A stretch of 64,000 nucleotides of DNA from Colwellia sp. MB3u-41 (GTDB taxonomy: Bacteria > Pseudomonadota > Gammaproteobacteria > Enterobacterales > Alteromonadaceae). This document shows positions 43,985 through 53,900 of this stretch, piece after piece (the first letter of the stretch is position 1; each line of letters opens with the position of its first letter). The translations under genes and the position numbers were made by a program. Under the pieces are notes generated by a model that saw only the letters and a program-made list of their open reading frames with translations, did not search any database and was not told the DNA's origin. The DNA lies in assembly GCF_014076845.1 (NCBI RefSeq), contig NZ_JACGUT010000077.1:1-64000 (forward strand), written 5' to 3'.

Positions 43985-45820
43985 TTATTCAGCCTTGTCT
44001 GCGCCAATCCATGCGAATAAAAATGCTTTTTGTGACGCAGTTAATTCATCATCAGTTAACGTTTCTACATTCAGCTTTGGGTCTTCAATAAAAGTGATGG
44101 TGGTTGACAGTTTTTCACCCCGTTGAATATATTCAATGGTGGTGTCTTCACCCGGTTTAAATTGCGCTAATGCGCTTGTCCACTCATTTGTGTTACGAAT
44201 AGCTCTGCGGCCCAGCTTAACAATTTGGTCACTTCGTTCAAGGCCAGCTTTATAAAGTGGAGAACCTATTTTTACCGGTTTAGAAATCATCGCAGCTTCA
44301 CCGTTAAAGTTAAATTTAACCTGACCTAAAAAAGCTTTATCTGGGTTGGCATGGGTTATTGTTAATCCAGCGTTGCTTAACAGCGCCGCGTAATCTGGTT
44401 TAACTTGCCCTTGAATATGTTGTTCAAAGAATTGCTGAGCAAATGCTTGGTTATTTAATAAAGCGGCTAATGTGCTTTGTAAATCTTCACGTGTGTAAGG
44501 AATTTCAGGCTTTCCAAAATCCACCCACATTTTTCTCATAAAATCGTCGAGAGATTTTTCTGGAAATTGTTCGCGAATAGACAAATCTAGTGCCAAGGCC
44601 ATAGCGCGCCCATAACGGTAATAACTGAAAAAGATATTACTAAAATTGGTTTTATCAATAGAGGTGCCAGCATCAGTAAACGTTGCCAGCATGCTTGCAC
44701 CTTCAGGTGTAAAGAACTTACGTCCTGGTACTTGGTCAACCTGATTAACAATATCAGAAACAATGGTTAAGTATTCATCAATCGTTGATTCTTGCGCTCT
44801 GCGGATCATTAACTTGTCGTAATAAGAGGTAAAGCCTTCAGCAAACCATAAGTTAGTGGTCATATTAGGCGCACTAAAATTAAAAGGTTCGAGTGCTTTA
44901 GGTCTCATGCGCTCAACATTCCATGCATGAAAAAACTCGTGCGATAAGGTACCTATTTGCGAGAAATCACCTTCATCTAATGATTTGCTATTAGTGAGAA
45001 TTGTTGAGTTTCTATGCTCCATTCCATCGCCATTTACGTGGGGTAAATAACAGGCAATAAAAGTGTATTCTCCGTAATCAAAAGCAGGTAATTCACCATA
45101 AACTTTAATTTGTTCGGCGACTACAGCTTTAGCTTGACGGGTAAATTCAACTAAATCTTCCTCTAGACCATTGTGATGCACAGCTAAGTTAATTTGGTAA
45201 TCTTTACCACTTGAGTGAACAGTCCAACTTTTTACTTGATGGTCACTAAGTTCTGTTGGGCTGTCCATAAAATAGGCTAAGTTGGGGGCCGTGAAGGTAT
45301 ATTTATCTTGAGTTTTTTGTAGCTGAGTGGCCACTTTCCATGTTGAACTAAAAGGTTCAAAGGTGACTTTTATAGGACGCTTCTCATGGTTTGATGCCCA
45401 CATAAACGTAGCAGGAATATTCAAGTGAGCATGTGTTCTGTCTATTTGAGCATAAGTACCATCAGCGCGGTCACCAAATAAGGTGTACGTTACAGTTACC
45501 TCACCATCGTGATTGTCGATTGCCCACTGATAAGGGTTAGGTCGCGTAATCTCTAAGGGCTCGCCCATACTGTTTACAGCAGTCACGTTATAAACGTTTT
45601 TAGCAAATTCATGTAAAGCATAGCGCCCTGGAGAGGTGCGGCTCATTTGAACGGTCAAAACTTGGCTTTCAATTTCTGGAAAGGTTACCGAAATTCGCGC
45701 TTCATGATGAACCGCGTTTTCGAAAGTCACTTTATAATGTGTAACGTTGTCTTTAACAGGTAATGAGTGACTTGAAAAAGCCACTATTAATGCTAAAAGA
45801 ACTGTGGGGGCAATTCTCAT
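43985..45820 (-). CDS. M61 family metallopeptidase with PDZ domain
   Basis: 611 residues with a signal peptide (about 1-20). After a beta-rich N-terminal domain comes the zinc site HEFFHAWN (HExxH, near 290), with the downstream glutamate expected in FAEGFTSYYD. A PDZ domain lies near the C-terminus (VKIGSPLYKAGLERSDQIVKLGRRAI). Members of the family are periplasmic or secreted aminopeptidases preferring N-terminal Gly/Ala. SD TTAGGAT precedes the ATG. Monocistronic, with a strong terminator after it. Confidence 0.92.
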   Translation of the reverse strand: MRIAPTVLLALIVAFSSHSLPVKDNVTHYKVTFENAVHHEARISVTFPEIESQVLTVQMSRTSPGRYALHEFAKNVYNVTAVNSMGEPLEITRPNPYQWAIDNHDGEVTVTYTLFGDRADGTYAQIDRTHAHLNIPATFMWASNHEKRPIKVTFEPFSSTWKVATQLQKTQDKYTFTAPNLAYFMDSPTELSDHQVKSWTVHSSGKDYQINLAVHHNGLEEDLVEFTRQAKAVVAEQIKVYGELPAFDYGEYTFIACYLPHVNGDGMEHRNSTILTNSKSLDEGDFSQIGTLSHEFFHAWNVERMRPKALEPFNFSAPNMTTNLWFAEGFTSYYDKLMIRRAQESTIDEYLTIVSDIVNQVDQVPGRKFFTPEGASMLATFTDAGTSIDKTNFSNIFFSYYRYGRAMALALDLSIREQFPEKSLDDFMRKMWVDFGKPEIPYTREDLQSTLAALLNNQAFAQQFFEQHIQGQVKPDYAALLSNAGLTITHANPDKAFLGQVKFNFNGEAAMISKPVKIGSPLYKAGLERSDQIVKLGRRAIRNTNEWTSALAQFKPGEDTTIEYIQRGEKLSTTITFIEDPKLNVETLTDDELTASQKAFLFAWIGADKAE

Positions 45821-45955
45821 TTTTTAATCCTAAGCGTTTTATATTGTATAATTATTGGCTTAGTGTAGAGAATTATTACTATTTTTTATAGCAGTACTTT
45901 TTATAACGTTAAGGTCAGTAATGGTCAATATTCAAAAAGCTACCGTAAAATCATA

Positions 45956-46900
45956 TTATAGGCTTAACATTTTTTGGGTTGCGTTAATTAATTGATGTTT
46001 GGTTTCAGGCTCAATTGAAGCATGGCCCGACGTTGTACTAAATAAGACTGAACGAGGGAGTTGTTGATGTAAGAGCCAAGCATTATCAAAAGGACAAATA
46101 ATATCGTAACGACCATGGATAATAGCCATAGGAATATCTTGAATTTTATCACAGTTTTCCAGTATTTGGTTTTCAGTTAGAAAACAGCCATGCACCATAT
46201 AATGGGCTTCATGACGAGATAAGGTCCAACATGAATCATCGCCAGTAAGTGCTGCAACAAATTCTTCGTTAGGCTTTAGGGTACAACAACGAATTTCCCA
46301 TTTAGCCCAGGCCTGCGCTACTTTCTCTGCGGCAACCTTATCGCTTCCTATCATAATGTCGTACGCTGTTTTAGCACTGGTTTGGCTTTCACCATCAGGT
46401 AGTGCACTAAGGTACTCTTGCCAGTAGTCAGGAAATATTCGTGTAGCGCCACCGCCTTCAAATGCCCATCGGGTATCCTCGGTACGACCTAAAAATATAC
46501 CGCGCAACACCAGGCTTATTACCGAATCCGGGTGCGTTTGCGCATAAACTAAAGCGAGTGTTGAGCCCCAAGAACCACCAAAAACATGCCATTTTTTAAT
46601 GGTTAAATGCTGGCGTATTTTCTCGATATCGGCGACTAATAAATCAGTTTCATTATTGTCTAAACTGCCAAAAGGTAATGAACGCCCACAGCCACGTTGG
46701 TCAAATAAAATAATATGGTATTTTTCTGGGTCAAAAAAACGTCGATCATTGGCTGAACATCCAGCTCCTGGCCCACCATGGATAAAAACAACGGGTTGGC
46801 CATCGGGATTACCGCATTGCTCTACATACAACTGGTGCGTGTTACCAACGGGTAATAAAAAGTGATCAAACGGCGTGATTTCTGGATAAAGTTCGTTCAT
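45956..46900 (-). CDS. pip: Proline iminopeptidase
   Basis: 314 residues, alpha/beta-hydrolase of the S33 family. It removes N-terminal proline from peptides. HGGPGAG near 41-47 is the oxyanion-hole motif, GGSWGS carries the nucleophile serine, and the acid and histidine are in GRYDIICPFD and TSGHAS. Length and order match bacterial prolyl aminopeptidases. The start MNELYPEITPFDHFLLPVG is standard. Preceded by a long imperfect palindrome at 46937. Confidence 0.93.
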   Translation of the reverse strand: MNELYPEITPFDHFLLPVGNTHQLYVEQCGNPDGQPVVFIHGGPGAGCSANDRRFFDPEKYHIILFDQRGCGRSLPFGSLDNNETDLLVADIEKIRQHLTIKKWHVFGGSWGSTLALVYAQTHPDSVISLVLRGIFLGRTEDTRWAFEGGGATRIFPDYWQEYLSALPDGESQTSAKTAYDIMIGSDKVAAEKVAQAWAKWEIRCCTLKPNEEFVAALTGDDSCWTLSRHEAHYMVHGCFLTENQILENCDKIQDIPMAIIHGRYDIICPFDNAWLLHQQLPRSVLFSTTSGHASIEPETKHQLINATQKMLSL

Positions 46901-46936
46901 TGCTACGCTCTTATTTAATTATGTGATGAATTCATC

Positions 46937-46976
46937 TCACAAGGCTTCATTTGGCATGCCTAATTGAGCCTTGTGA
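46937..46976. repeat. Imperfect 40-base palindrome between pip and CPBP gene
   Basis: TCACAAGGCT (46937-46946) and AGCCTTGTGA (46967-46976) are exact inverted arms; the interior TTGGCATGCCTAA is itself nearly palindromic. It lies 92 bases after the CPBP stop and 37 bases before the pip ATG on the minus strand, so it could be a terminator for the former or an operator for the latter. Confidence 0.5.
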
Positions 46977-47067
46977 ACTATTGTCTTACGGTATGATCTT
47001 TTCACACCTGGCTTTTTTTAAGTTAGGCTATTGGATTATTATTTTCTTATTATTATCAATAGCTTAA

Positions 47068-47859
47068 TTATTCCATAAACAAGTACATATCTACACTGGA
47101 ATATAAATTATTGATAAAGTGTAAGTAAATCGGTAAATAAATACCGCCACTAAGGTAGCGAGATACCCCAAAAATAATCGCTAAAGGAAATAACACCATC
47201 AATATTGTTAAATCATACTGACCCGCATGAATCAGCGTAAATAAGATACTCGTAATAATAATGGTCGCAATAACGCCTAACGGTGAGTTTGCTAATCCTT
47301 TAAAGAGAAAACCACGAAAAACAAGTTCTTCAAAAATAGGTGCAGCAATCACTACGGCAATAAATAATAAAAACAGATAATCAGTGCTGTTATAAATATT
47401 GATCATACTTTGTGGTGTTTTTATATCGAGGGCGTTTGATGCAAAGTATGAAAATATAAAATAGCCCAATATGGCGAGATTAAACTTAATGAATTGAGTT
47501 TTACTGGGCAGTTTATCAAAACCTAAGTAAGCCGGCGCCGTGGTTACTTTTTTTCGATTGGCAAAATGAAAGATAATAGGCGATAAACATAAGGCCGTGA
47601 CAAGATAATTAATGGCATTAAAGTCGCCATCAAGCGCTAACTTTTGGCCTATGCCTGCTCCAAATACTTGAACGCTTTCTAAACTAACACCTGATGTGGT
47701 GGCCTCTATCCATGTGCCTACGGCAAGAGACATCATTGATATAATAAAGTATAAGATGAAAAGCAGTGCGGTTAACCCTAACGTTGCTTTAGCACTCCAT
47801 GGCTGGGTTGGTGCAATGAAGGTTGTCTTTATTTGAGTTGCATCGGTAACGATAGACAT
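47068..47859 (-). CDS. CPBP-family intramembrane metalloprotease (Abi domain)
   Basis: 263 residues, about seven to eight membrane helices. The three conserved CPBP motifs are present in order: EELVFRGFLF (EExxxR), FTLIHAG (FxxxH) and HFINN (HxxxN). These prenyl-protease-like proteins cut membrane peptides; in bacteria roles include bacteriocin self-immunity, but most members are uncharacterised. The neighbouring genes give no substrate. Confidence 0.88.
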   Translation of the reverse strand: MSIVTDATQIKTTFIAPTQPWSAKATLGLTALLFILYFIISMMSLAVGTWIEATTSGVSLESVQVFGAGIGQKLALDGDFNAINYLVTALCLSPIIFHFANRKKVTTAPAYLGFDKLPSKTQFIKFNLAILGYFIFSYFASNALDIKTPQSMINIYNSTDYLFLLFIAVVIAAPIFEELVFRGFLFKGLANSPLGVIATIIITSILFTLIHAGQYDLTILMVLFPLAIIFGVSRYLSGGIYLPIYLHFINNLYSSVDMYLFME

Positions 47860-48031
47860 TAATCTTTCCTTGTTTTTGATTGTTATTAGGGAAGTGATAC
47901 AAGTATAGTAAACAGTATGATTAGCAATAAAAACACCCCAAAATTTAGGCGCCTAAATGAGCGTTTAAAATACCTAATCAGGTTAAAAGTAACAAGCGCT
48001 TATACAAAATGATCAGTGATTAAGGTGTTAT

Positions 48032-48247
48032 TTAAAGTAATATAAAGCTATCTTTTTGAGCTAAGTTGAATTTTTTAATGCACGCTTGGCAAATGCAGCT
48101 TTTACCTTTTTCTGCATCGGGTACTCCTTGAATTAATGCGCTAGGCACTTTTTCGAGAGTACACCAACAAGGCTTTGTGGTATTACTTACACCACATAAA
48201 TTCTGATTATTACAAAGTGGACAGTAGGGTTGATTGCTTGCTTGCAT
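48032..48247 (-). CDS. Cysteine-rich CWC family protein
   Basis: 71 residues with CPLCNNQNLCG, then KPCWC, and a C-terminal C-x-C-x-x-C (SCICQACI), the arrangement of the small Cys-rich CWC family, probably metal-binding. Function unknown. ATG 48247. It lies upstream of and in line with the flavoprotein gene minus-strand run but separated by other signals. Confidence 0.8.
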   Translation of the reverse strand: MQASNQPYCPLCNNQNLCGVSNTTKPCWCTLEKVPSALIQGVPDAEKGKSCICQACIKKFNLAQKDSFILL

Positions 48248-48338
48248 TATTCATTTACTCATTATAGGACGAGTGATTGTGCGCTGAGCCGCAGACTCAG
48301 CAAGATATTATTTATATTAGCGGCTTTATTGCGTTTGA

Positions 48339-49523
48339 TTAAGTGACCACCAAACCTGTCGCTACACCTTGAGCCCAGCACGCTTGAAAATTATAGCCAC
48401 CCAACCAACCGGTTACGTCAATTACTTCACCGATAAAATATAACCCTTCACTCTTCTTTGCTGCAAAGGTTTTGGAAGATAGCTCGTCAGTGTCGACGCC
48501 GCCAAGGGTAACTTCTGCCGTTCGATAACCTTCTGTACCGTTAGGTTTTATTTGCCATTGGTGCATAAAGGGATGAAGTGCTTGAATTTCTGCATGACTG
48601 AGTTGATTAACTGCTTTGTCGGGGATATCTTTACTCTCAATTAAGCACTCAATAAATCGCTTGGGTAGTATGGTTGCGAGTAAGTTTTTTATCGATTTTT
48701 GTGCTTGATGCTGGCGCCAATCAGCGATTATCTCACTTAGGTTGTGATCAGGTAATAGGTTAATGGTGACTGCTTGGCCTGCTTGCCAAAAAGACGATAT
48801 TTGTAAAATAGCAGGTCCAGATAAACCTCGATGCGTAAATAAAATATTTTCTTTAAAGCTGTCGCCACTATCACTAGACACTTCAGTAAGAATGCTTATG
48901 CCAGACAATCCGTCAAAACGCGCTTTATCGTGGTCATGCAGGGTAAAAGGCACTAATGCTGCGGTTGTAGGTAAAACCTTTAAGCCAAATTGTTCTGCTA
49001 TTTTATAGCCAATTGGGCTCGCGCCAAGTTTTGGCATGGTTAAGCCACCCGAAGCAACCACTAAAGAAGTACAGGTATAACTCGTTTCGGTTGTATTTAC
49101 TTGGTAACCACTTTCAGTTTTTGTAACTGAAAGCACCTCATTACGCATTTTTACTTCTACACCTGCCCAGTCGCATTCGGTCATCAAAACATCAACAATA
49201 TCTTTTGCACTGTCGTCACAAAATAATTGCCCTAACGTTTTATGGTGATAATTTACGCCGTGACGCTCAACGAGCTCAATAAAGTCTTGTGCTGAATAAC
49301 GACTTAACGCTGATTTTATAAAATGCGGGTTTTGACAAATATAGTTTTCAGCACGGGCATTTTCATTAGTGAAATTACAACGTCCGCCACCGCTAATGAG
49401 TATTTTACGGCCAGGCTTTTTGCCCATATCAACCACTACCACTTTTTTACCGCGATAACCGGCAGTTGCCGCGCACATTAAACCTGCTGCACCGGCACCA
49501 ATAACTAATACGTCAATTTGCAA
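48339..49523 (-). CDS. NAD(P)/FAD-dependent oxidoreductase, HI0933/YhiN family
   Basis: 394 residues. The FAD-binding Rossmann motif GAGAAGLMCA is near 8-17, followed by the family block GKKPGRKILISGGGRCNFTN. The C-terminal FAD block reads FIGEVIDVTGWLGGYNFQACWAQG. Complete by family length. The biochemical role of this widespread family is not established to my knowledge. Downstream, GCTGAG/CTCAGC (48283-48301) could form a short hairpin. Confidence 0.92.
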   Translation of the reverse strand: MQIDVLVIGAGAAGLMCAATAGYRGKKVVVVDMGKKPGRKILISGGGRCNFTNENARAENYICQNPHFIKSALSRYSAQDFIELVERHGVNYHHKTLGQLFCDDSAKDIVDVLMTECDWAGVEVKMRNEVLSVTKTESGYQVNTTETSYTCTSLVVASGGLTMPKLGASPIGYKIAEQFGLKVLPTTAALVPFTLHDHDKARFDGLSGISILTEVSSDSGDSFKENILFTHRGLSGPAILQISSFWQAGQAVTINLLPDHNLSEIIADWRQHQAQKSIKNLLATILPKRFIECLIESKDIPDKAVNQLSHAEIQALHPFMHQWQIKPNGTEGYRTAEVTLGGVDTDELSSKTFAAKKSEGLYFIGEVIDVTGWLGGYNFQACWAQGVATGLVVT

Positions 49524-49768
49524 AGTATTTTCCTATAATTTTAAGTTGAACTTTATTTGTCATGCTCATTATATATTGAATAGCTGAGGTATTACACGAG
49601 ATGTTACTTAAACAAAAATGACCAAGATAAAGAAGTGCAAAGATTGTCTAAAGGTAAGAACTAATTTGTAACAAGTGACTCTATTGCTCTCGATACTGCC
49701 AACATTTTCACTGGTGATATTTGAACTGCCCATGAAGCAGTGATAACAATAAAGAGTTAGGTGAGTTA

Positions 49769-49888
49769 ATGAATATTCAAAAGTATATACATCGTATAAA
49801 TAGTATGAAATTTTTAATAGTAATGACTGAAGTTGATAATACTGCTCCTACTGGCTATAAAGTTAGCTTCTTTGATCAAACACTATAA
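49769..49888 (+). CDS. Possible 39-residue open frame ahead of the regulator pseudogene
   Basis: ATG 49769 to TAA 49886-49888, overlapping the ATG of the following broken regulator frame by one base. The product starts MNIQKYIHRINSMKF. It is unrecognised and may be decayed sequence from the front part of the same regulator gene. The remaining 245 bases back to the flavoprotein gene show nothing I can name. Confidence 0.2.
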   Translation: MNIQKYIHRINSMKFLIVMTEVDNTAPTGYKVSFFDQTL

Positions 49889-50199
49889 TGCCTTCCTCGC
49901 AGAGAATAGTGATTGATGGCGTTGAAATATTGTTCGGTAGGCGAGAAGTTTATTGCAGCAATCAGGCAGTAGTGCTTACAGGATTAGAATTTAATTTACT
50001 TTGGTTATTAATGAATGATTTTCCTAATATTGTGTCTCGCTAAAGTATTGCCAAGCACATTTTTAATCGCAGCCTTGATGAATCTAACCGAAGTATCAAT
50101 ATGCACATTTTAACGATTAGGAAAAAACTACAGATTAACTCTGAGCATTCACATATAAAGTCTTTTCGTAGCGAAGGATACGTGTTTTTACCTCACTGA
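49888..50199 (+). pseudogene. Remnant of OmpR/CpxR-type response regulator (winged-helix domain, internal stop)
   Basis: The frame reads IVIDGVEILFGRREVYCSNQ, then LTGLEFNLLWLLMNDFPNIVSR, an in-frame TAA (50041-50043), then SIAKHIFNRSLDESNRSI and a second block ending SEGYVFLPH before TGA. This is a complete OmpR-type DNA-binding domain (about 104 codons) broken by one stop at codon 52; no receiver domain is found upstream. The stop falls where CpxR-like proteins have SRE-x-IAKHLF, so a GAA-to-TAA change would explain it. It converges with ferritin across a strong terminator. Confidence 0.85.
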
Positions 50200-50226
50200 A
50201 CTTAAAAAACTATAAAGATAACTTAT

Positions 50227-50255
50227 AAAAAAGGCTTCAAACTGAAGCCTTTTTT
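50227..50255. terminator. Bidirectional terminator after ferritin
   Basis: AAAAAAGGCTTCA (50227-50239) and TGAAGCCTTTTTT (50243-50255) form a 13-bp stem with a 3-base loop; the A-run and T-run give a classic Rho-independent terminator on both strands, 21 bases past the ferritin stop. Confidence 0.92.
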
Positions 50256-50275
50256 GATGTTTTTATTGATTGTTA

Positions 50276-50803
50276 TTAAACAGGAGCGCCAGTCATGATG
50301 CTTGTTGTACCCGTTTTAGCCATTTCTGCTAAATCTTTATCAACAAAGAATAACGCATGACCGTCGTGGCCAACCAAGTTAATTTTATCTAAAACACTTT
50401 TAAATAAAGTTTCTTCTTCGTGTTGCTCTGCGACATACCACTGCAAGAAGTTAAACGTTGAATAATCTTGGTTTGTAAATGCCTGATGCGCTAATGTATT
50501 GATACGTTCAGTAATGTGGCATTCATGCTTGTATGTTTTTTCAAATATGTCAGCTAATGACTCAAATTCATGTGGTGGTGACTCAATCGTACCGATGATA
50601 GGTAACGCGCCAGTTTCACTTACGTAAGTGAATAAACGTGTCATGTGGTCCATTTCTTCTGCCGCATGTTTACGCATAAATGTTGCGGCACCCTCAAAGC
50701 CTTTTTCTTCACACCAAGCACTCATTTGTAAGTACAAGTTTGACGAGTAAAACTCTAAGTTTATTTGATTATTTAGTTGTTTGACCATTTCAGGTTTTAA
50801 CAT
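50276..50803 (-). CDS. ftnA: Non-haem ferritin
   Basis: 175 residues, four-helix bundle with ferroxidase residues visible: E17 and Y24 (LEFYSSNLY), EEMDH near 50 (E and H ligands), E94-type glutamate in the third helix ([10 protein letters not shown]) and EQHEEE near 127. It stores iron in a 24-subunit shell in the cytoplasm. Length and sequence match FtnA. A Fur-like half site lies about 115 bases upstream. The neighbouring peroxiredoxin gene on the same strand fits an iron and oxidative-stress setting. Confidence 0.95.
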   Translation of the reverse strand: MLKPEMVKQLNNQINLEFYSSNLYLQMSAWCEEKGFEGAATFMRKHAAEEMDHMTRLFTYVSETGALPIIGTIESPPHEFESLADIFEKTYKHECHITERINTLAHQAFTNQDYSTFNFLQWYVAEQHEEETLFKSVLDKINLVGHDGHALFFVDKDLAEMAKTGTTSIMTGAPV

Positions 50804-50916
50804 GATGGTGCCTCATTAAGAAATATGAGTGAATTTTGCCTGTTCTGTGCGTGTGTTACAAGCTAAAAAGTATGATTTTTCATAATAAATAAATTTAAAA
50901 CATATAAAAAACAATA

Positions 50917-50943
50917 TGATAACTAACACAAATCATTATCATT
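50917..50943. promoter_or_regulatory. Partial Fur-like site upstream of ferritin
   Basis: ATCATTATC (50932-50940) equals the right half of the Fur consensus, and TGATAA (50917-50922) lies 10 bases to the left, but the centre is not symmetrical. It falls between the peroxiredoxin stop and the ferritin start. FtnA is Fur-responsive in enterics, hence the interest; by sequence alone it is weak. Confidence 0.35.
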
Positions 50944-50946
50944 AAC

Positions 50947-51420
50947 TTATAGCGTTTTCAAAATAGCTTCAGCTTTACTGACTTCAAATTCTTTAGGTTT
51001 TTCAACATGTAAATTAATAACGATGCCATTTTCAATGACCATGGCATAACGTTGAGAACGTAAGCCACCAAAGCCAGCTGTTTCCATACTTAAACCTAGT
51101 GCTTTCGTGTAGCTACCGTCACCATCGGCAAGCATCATAATATTTTCGGCATTTTGTGCTTCACCCCAAGCATTCATCACAAAGGCATCGTTTACCGATA
51201 AACAAATAATGGCGTCAACACCTTTGGTTTTTAATTCGTCAGCTGATACAACATAACCGGGTAAGTGAGCGGCTGAACATGTTGGTGTGAAAGCGCCAGG
51301 TACCGCAAATAACACCACTTTTTTGTTGGCAAAAAGTTCATTGGTCTTGTGGGTGATCATATTCCCATTTTTTAGCTCTGATAACTCACCTGATGGCATG
51401 GATTTATTTTCTTGAATCAT
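50947..51420 (-). CDS. Peroxiredoxin (Prx5-type, AhpC/TSA superfamily)
   Basis: 157 residues. The peroxidatic cysteine is in PGAFTPTCS near 49, with the usual Prx5 context and the conserved arginine in SQRYAMVIENG. It reduces hydrogen peroxide and organic hydroperoxides using glutathione or glutaredoxin. No fused glutaredoxin domain is present, although some relatives have one. It lies upstream of ferritin, same strand, with 143 bases between. Confidence 0.93.
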   Translation of the reverse strand: MIQENKSMPSGELSELKNGNMITHKTNELFANKKVVLFAVPGAFTPTCSAAHLPGYVVSADELKTKGVDAIICLSVNDAFVMNAWGEAQNAENIMMLADGDGSYTKALGLSMETAGFGGLRSQRYAMVIENGIVINLHVEKPKEFEVSKAEAILKTL

Positions 51421-51441
51421 AAAATTCTCTTATTTTAAGGG

Positions 51442-51615
51442 TTAACTCGGTGGATGGTTTAGAGGAAGCGTTATCGCTTTACATAAAAAACCTTTATCGT
51501 GTGCAGAACGTGCACAATCTTTGCAGATAAAACGCGGCTTATCAACAATGTGCGCAAGCTCATGAAGACTTTTTTCTATGTCTTTTTTTTTCCATTTACA
51601 AAGTGCTTTTGCCAT
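51442..51615 (-). CDS. Small Cys-containing protein, unknown
   Basis: 57 residues from ATG 51615 (MAKALCKWKKKDIEKSL), preceded by TTGAGA; longer in-frame starts exist but begin in non-conserved-looking sequence. Basic N-terminal part, then FICKDCARSAHDKGFLCKA, a C-x-x-C plus later C that could bind a metal. The gap to the peroxiredoxin start is 21 bases, so the two are probably co-transcribed. Family not recognised. Confidence 0.6.
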   Translation of the reverse strand: MAKALCKWKKKDIEKSLHELAHIVDKPRFICKDCARSAHDKGFLCKAITLPLNHPPS

Positions 51616-51714
51616 AAATGTCTCAAAAAATCTCATTACTACACTTATTTTAGAAGATAGAACGCAGAGATGCATCTATTTATCGGTAAATATAACTAAA
51701 ATAACTATTTAACG

Positions 51715-53661
51715 TTAGGCTCTTTTATCGAGGGTTAAACCAATATCACTGACATGGTTATTCACATCAATAGAGATGATATTAGCCAGTTGTTGAGAGT
51801 TACTCACTTCTTCATCAACATTACTCATTGCTTGTTCAAACGCAATAAAGTGCTGGCGTTGCAATGTTATTTGCGTGAGAGAGTCTTGGGCGACGGTGGC
51901 TGATATTTTTGCTTGGCCAGTAACTTCTAAAGCCGTTTCTTGTAATTGGTCGGCAATTGTTTTTTGGTTGTACGACGCTTTTTCAATATCGATAATTGTT
52001 TTTTCAATCGAGTTACTTGCACTTTGTAGCTGATCTAAACGTTGAGATATTTGTTTAAGCGAATCTTGAGTTTTACCGGCAAGTTGCCTCACTTCATCAG
52101 CAACAACCGAGAAGCCTCTGCCGTGTTCACCTGCTCTTGCTGCCTCAATAGCGGCGTTTAACGCCAATAAATTCGTTTGATCCGCAATTGCGCCAATAAC
52201 GTCAACTATCGAGGTTACACTGTCAACAGATTGAAAAAGTGAGGTTATCGCGGTTTTACTTTGCTGTGCAGCCATACTGGTTGAATCGCTTGCGGCGAGC
52301 ACTTGTGCAACTCGGCTTTGACTTGTTTCCATTGCCTGTTGCGTCGCTTGTGCGTTGTTCACTACCTGCTCAGACAATGCATTTACCGTTTCAGTCGCTT
52401 GGCCTAATGCATTCATAATTTCGCGAGCACCTTGCACATGCGTGCTGGTACTCTTTGATGATTGATAAATATTTTTAACTTGGCTCTCCATCGTTGTTAA
52501 TGCTTTAGCCACTAAATCAAGTTGTTGTGCTTTTGCTTTGTCATCTTGTGCAAGTTTATTCACCATTTTATTGAAGCTTGAAGATATTTCGCCCAATTCA
52601 GTTTTTTCTGGAATATCCGTAATGTTATCAACCTTTCCTTGTTCAACGAGTTGCACAAAACCGTTTCTTAATTTACGTAATGGATTCAAAATTACGCTGC
52701 GTTGCAACCAGTAATTGGCGACTAAAAAACAGATTAAAAAGGACAGCAAACCAATAACTATTCGATAAAGTTGCTGATTCAACACCTGTTGTTTCTTCAA
52801 TATTTCTGTTTCAGCGATAAGAATAATATCTTCTAATGCGGTAACATTTTGTTTGAGCAGTGCTAAGCCAGCGGTGCGCTGATTCTGTGAATTTAGGGTG
52901 TTTTCAAACTCACTTTGATAACGATTAATGAGTGAATTGAGTTCATCAATCGCTTCTTCACTGATGTCTTCTTTGTCATCATCATTGGAAAAAAAGTCGT
53001 CTTCATCGGTATTACTGTCGCTTTCAAGAAAAATAGCCAATAAAGGATAATTTGTTAATTGTTGATGCCGTTGTGCTAATTCTTGTAACGCATTTTTAAA
53101 GCCGGTGTCGCTAATATTTTGACTAAGAAACAACTTTTCACGTGTGTTGATTAAATGGTTTAATGCGCGAGCAATATTGCTCATCGTTACTAAATAATTT
53201 ATACGTTGCTGTTCGTCTAACGCCTCACTTTCAGCGGCATATTTTATCAGCGAGTGAGTAATAGCGACCATGTTCTGTTCACTGTTACGAAGCAAAGCGA
53301 GTGGGTTGCCACTTAACTTACCCATGGCACGATACTTTGTTTCAATATTTTTATTAAGTTTGCCCGCTTCTTCGGTAATGTTATGGCTTAAGTTACCAAT
53401 ATCTAAGCTTGTTGAGCGTGTAATTATTTTGTTAAGTTGCTCTTGTGCGGTATTGAGCAGGCTGGCATCACCGGTTTGTAGATAGGTTGCAATGGTGCGA
53501 TAAAACTTCACAGTGGTTAACGTTTTCAATGCATGATATTCGGCGTACTGGTTTCTACTTGATGTAAGAGAAGTGCCAACATGATACATCGTTGCAACGA
53601 ATATAATGGCAAAAATACTGATGGCAATAACAGACAGTCGTGAAAAACTTGAAACTCGCAT
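51715..53661 (-). CDS. Methyl-accepting chemotaxis protein
   Basis: 648 residues from ATG 53661, which has AAGGA seven bases upstream; an in-frame GTG at 53685 is less likely. Membrane helix 1 (about 8-28), a periplasmic all-helical sensor (about 30-300), helix 2 (about 305-325), a HAMP domain, and the cytoplasmic signalling hairpin with the family core [20 protein letters not shown] and [17 protein letters not shown]. The sensor contains an unusually acidic stretch ([18 protein letters not shown]) that could bind divalent cations; the ligand is unknown. No other chemotaxis genes lie nearby. Confidence 0.93.
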   Translation of the reverse strand: MRVSSFSRLSVIAISIFAIIFVATMYHVGTSLTSSRNQYAEYHALKTLTTVKFYRTIATYLQTGDASLLNTAQEQLNKIITRSTSLDIGNLSHNITEEAGKLNKNIETKYRAMGKLSGNPLALLRNSEQNMVAITHSLIKYAAESEALDEQQRINYLVTMSNIARALNHLINTREKLFLSQNISDTGFKNALQELAQRHQQLTNYPLLAIFLESDSNTDEDDFFSNDDDKEDISEEAIDELNSLINRYQSEFENTLNSQNQRTAGLALLKQNVTALEDIILIAETEILKKQQVLNQQLYRIVIGLLSFLICFLVANYWLQRSVILNPLRKLRNGFVQLVEQGKVDNITDIPEKTELGEISSSFNKMVNKLAQDDKAKAQQLDLVAKALTTMESQVKNIYQSSKSTSTHVQGAREIMNALGQATETVNALSEQVVNNAQATQQAMETSQSRVAQVLAASDSTSMAAQQSKTAITSLFQSVDSVTSIVDVIGAIADQTNLLALNAAIEAARAGEHGRGFSVVADEVRQLAGKTQDSLKQISQRLDQLQSASNSIEKTIIDIEKASYNQKTIADQLQETALEVTGQAKISATVAQDSLTQITLQRQHFIAFEQAMSNVDEEVSNSQQLANIISIDVNNHVSDIGLTLDKRA

Positions 53662-53808
53662 AGTCAATCCTTGAAGGGTATTCACAGATAAATTAATGCC
53701 GATTCTTACTGATCTTTGTTGCGGTTTTATGACAAGAGTTTATTGAGCAAGTATGCAGTGTGTTGTGGTTAAATCTGATTGATTTTAACTTAATAGGCTA
53801 AATAAACG

Positions 53809-53841
53809 GCAAGCCAAGAGAAAGTCGTTTCGTGGGCTTGC
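53809..53841. terminator. Possible hairpin downstream of rsmJ
   Basis: GCAAGCC (53809-53815) and GGCTTGC (53835-53841) form a 7-bp GC-rich stem, 60 bases past the rsmJ stop on the minus strand. The U-run is poor, so it may instead lie in the chemoreceptor leader. Confidence 0.4.
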
Positions 53842-53900
53842 GCAAACATGGCATAGTCCGTTAGTTCATATTAACGACTGTTTAAACGCAGGATATAAGG

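Noticed and set aside
50041-50043. Recoding (selenocysteine or readthrough) at the internal stop of the regulator remnant
   Set aside because: The codon is TAA and the receiver half of the gene is also missing, so decay is simpler.
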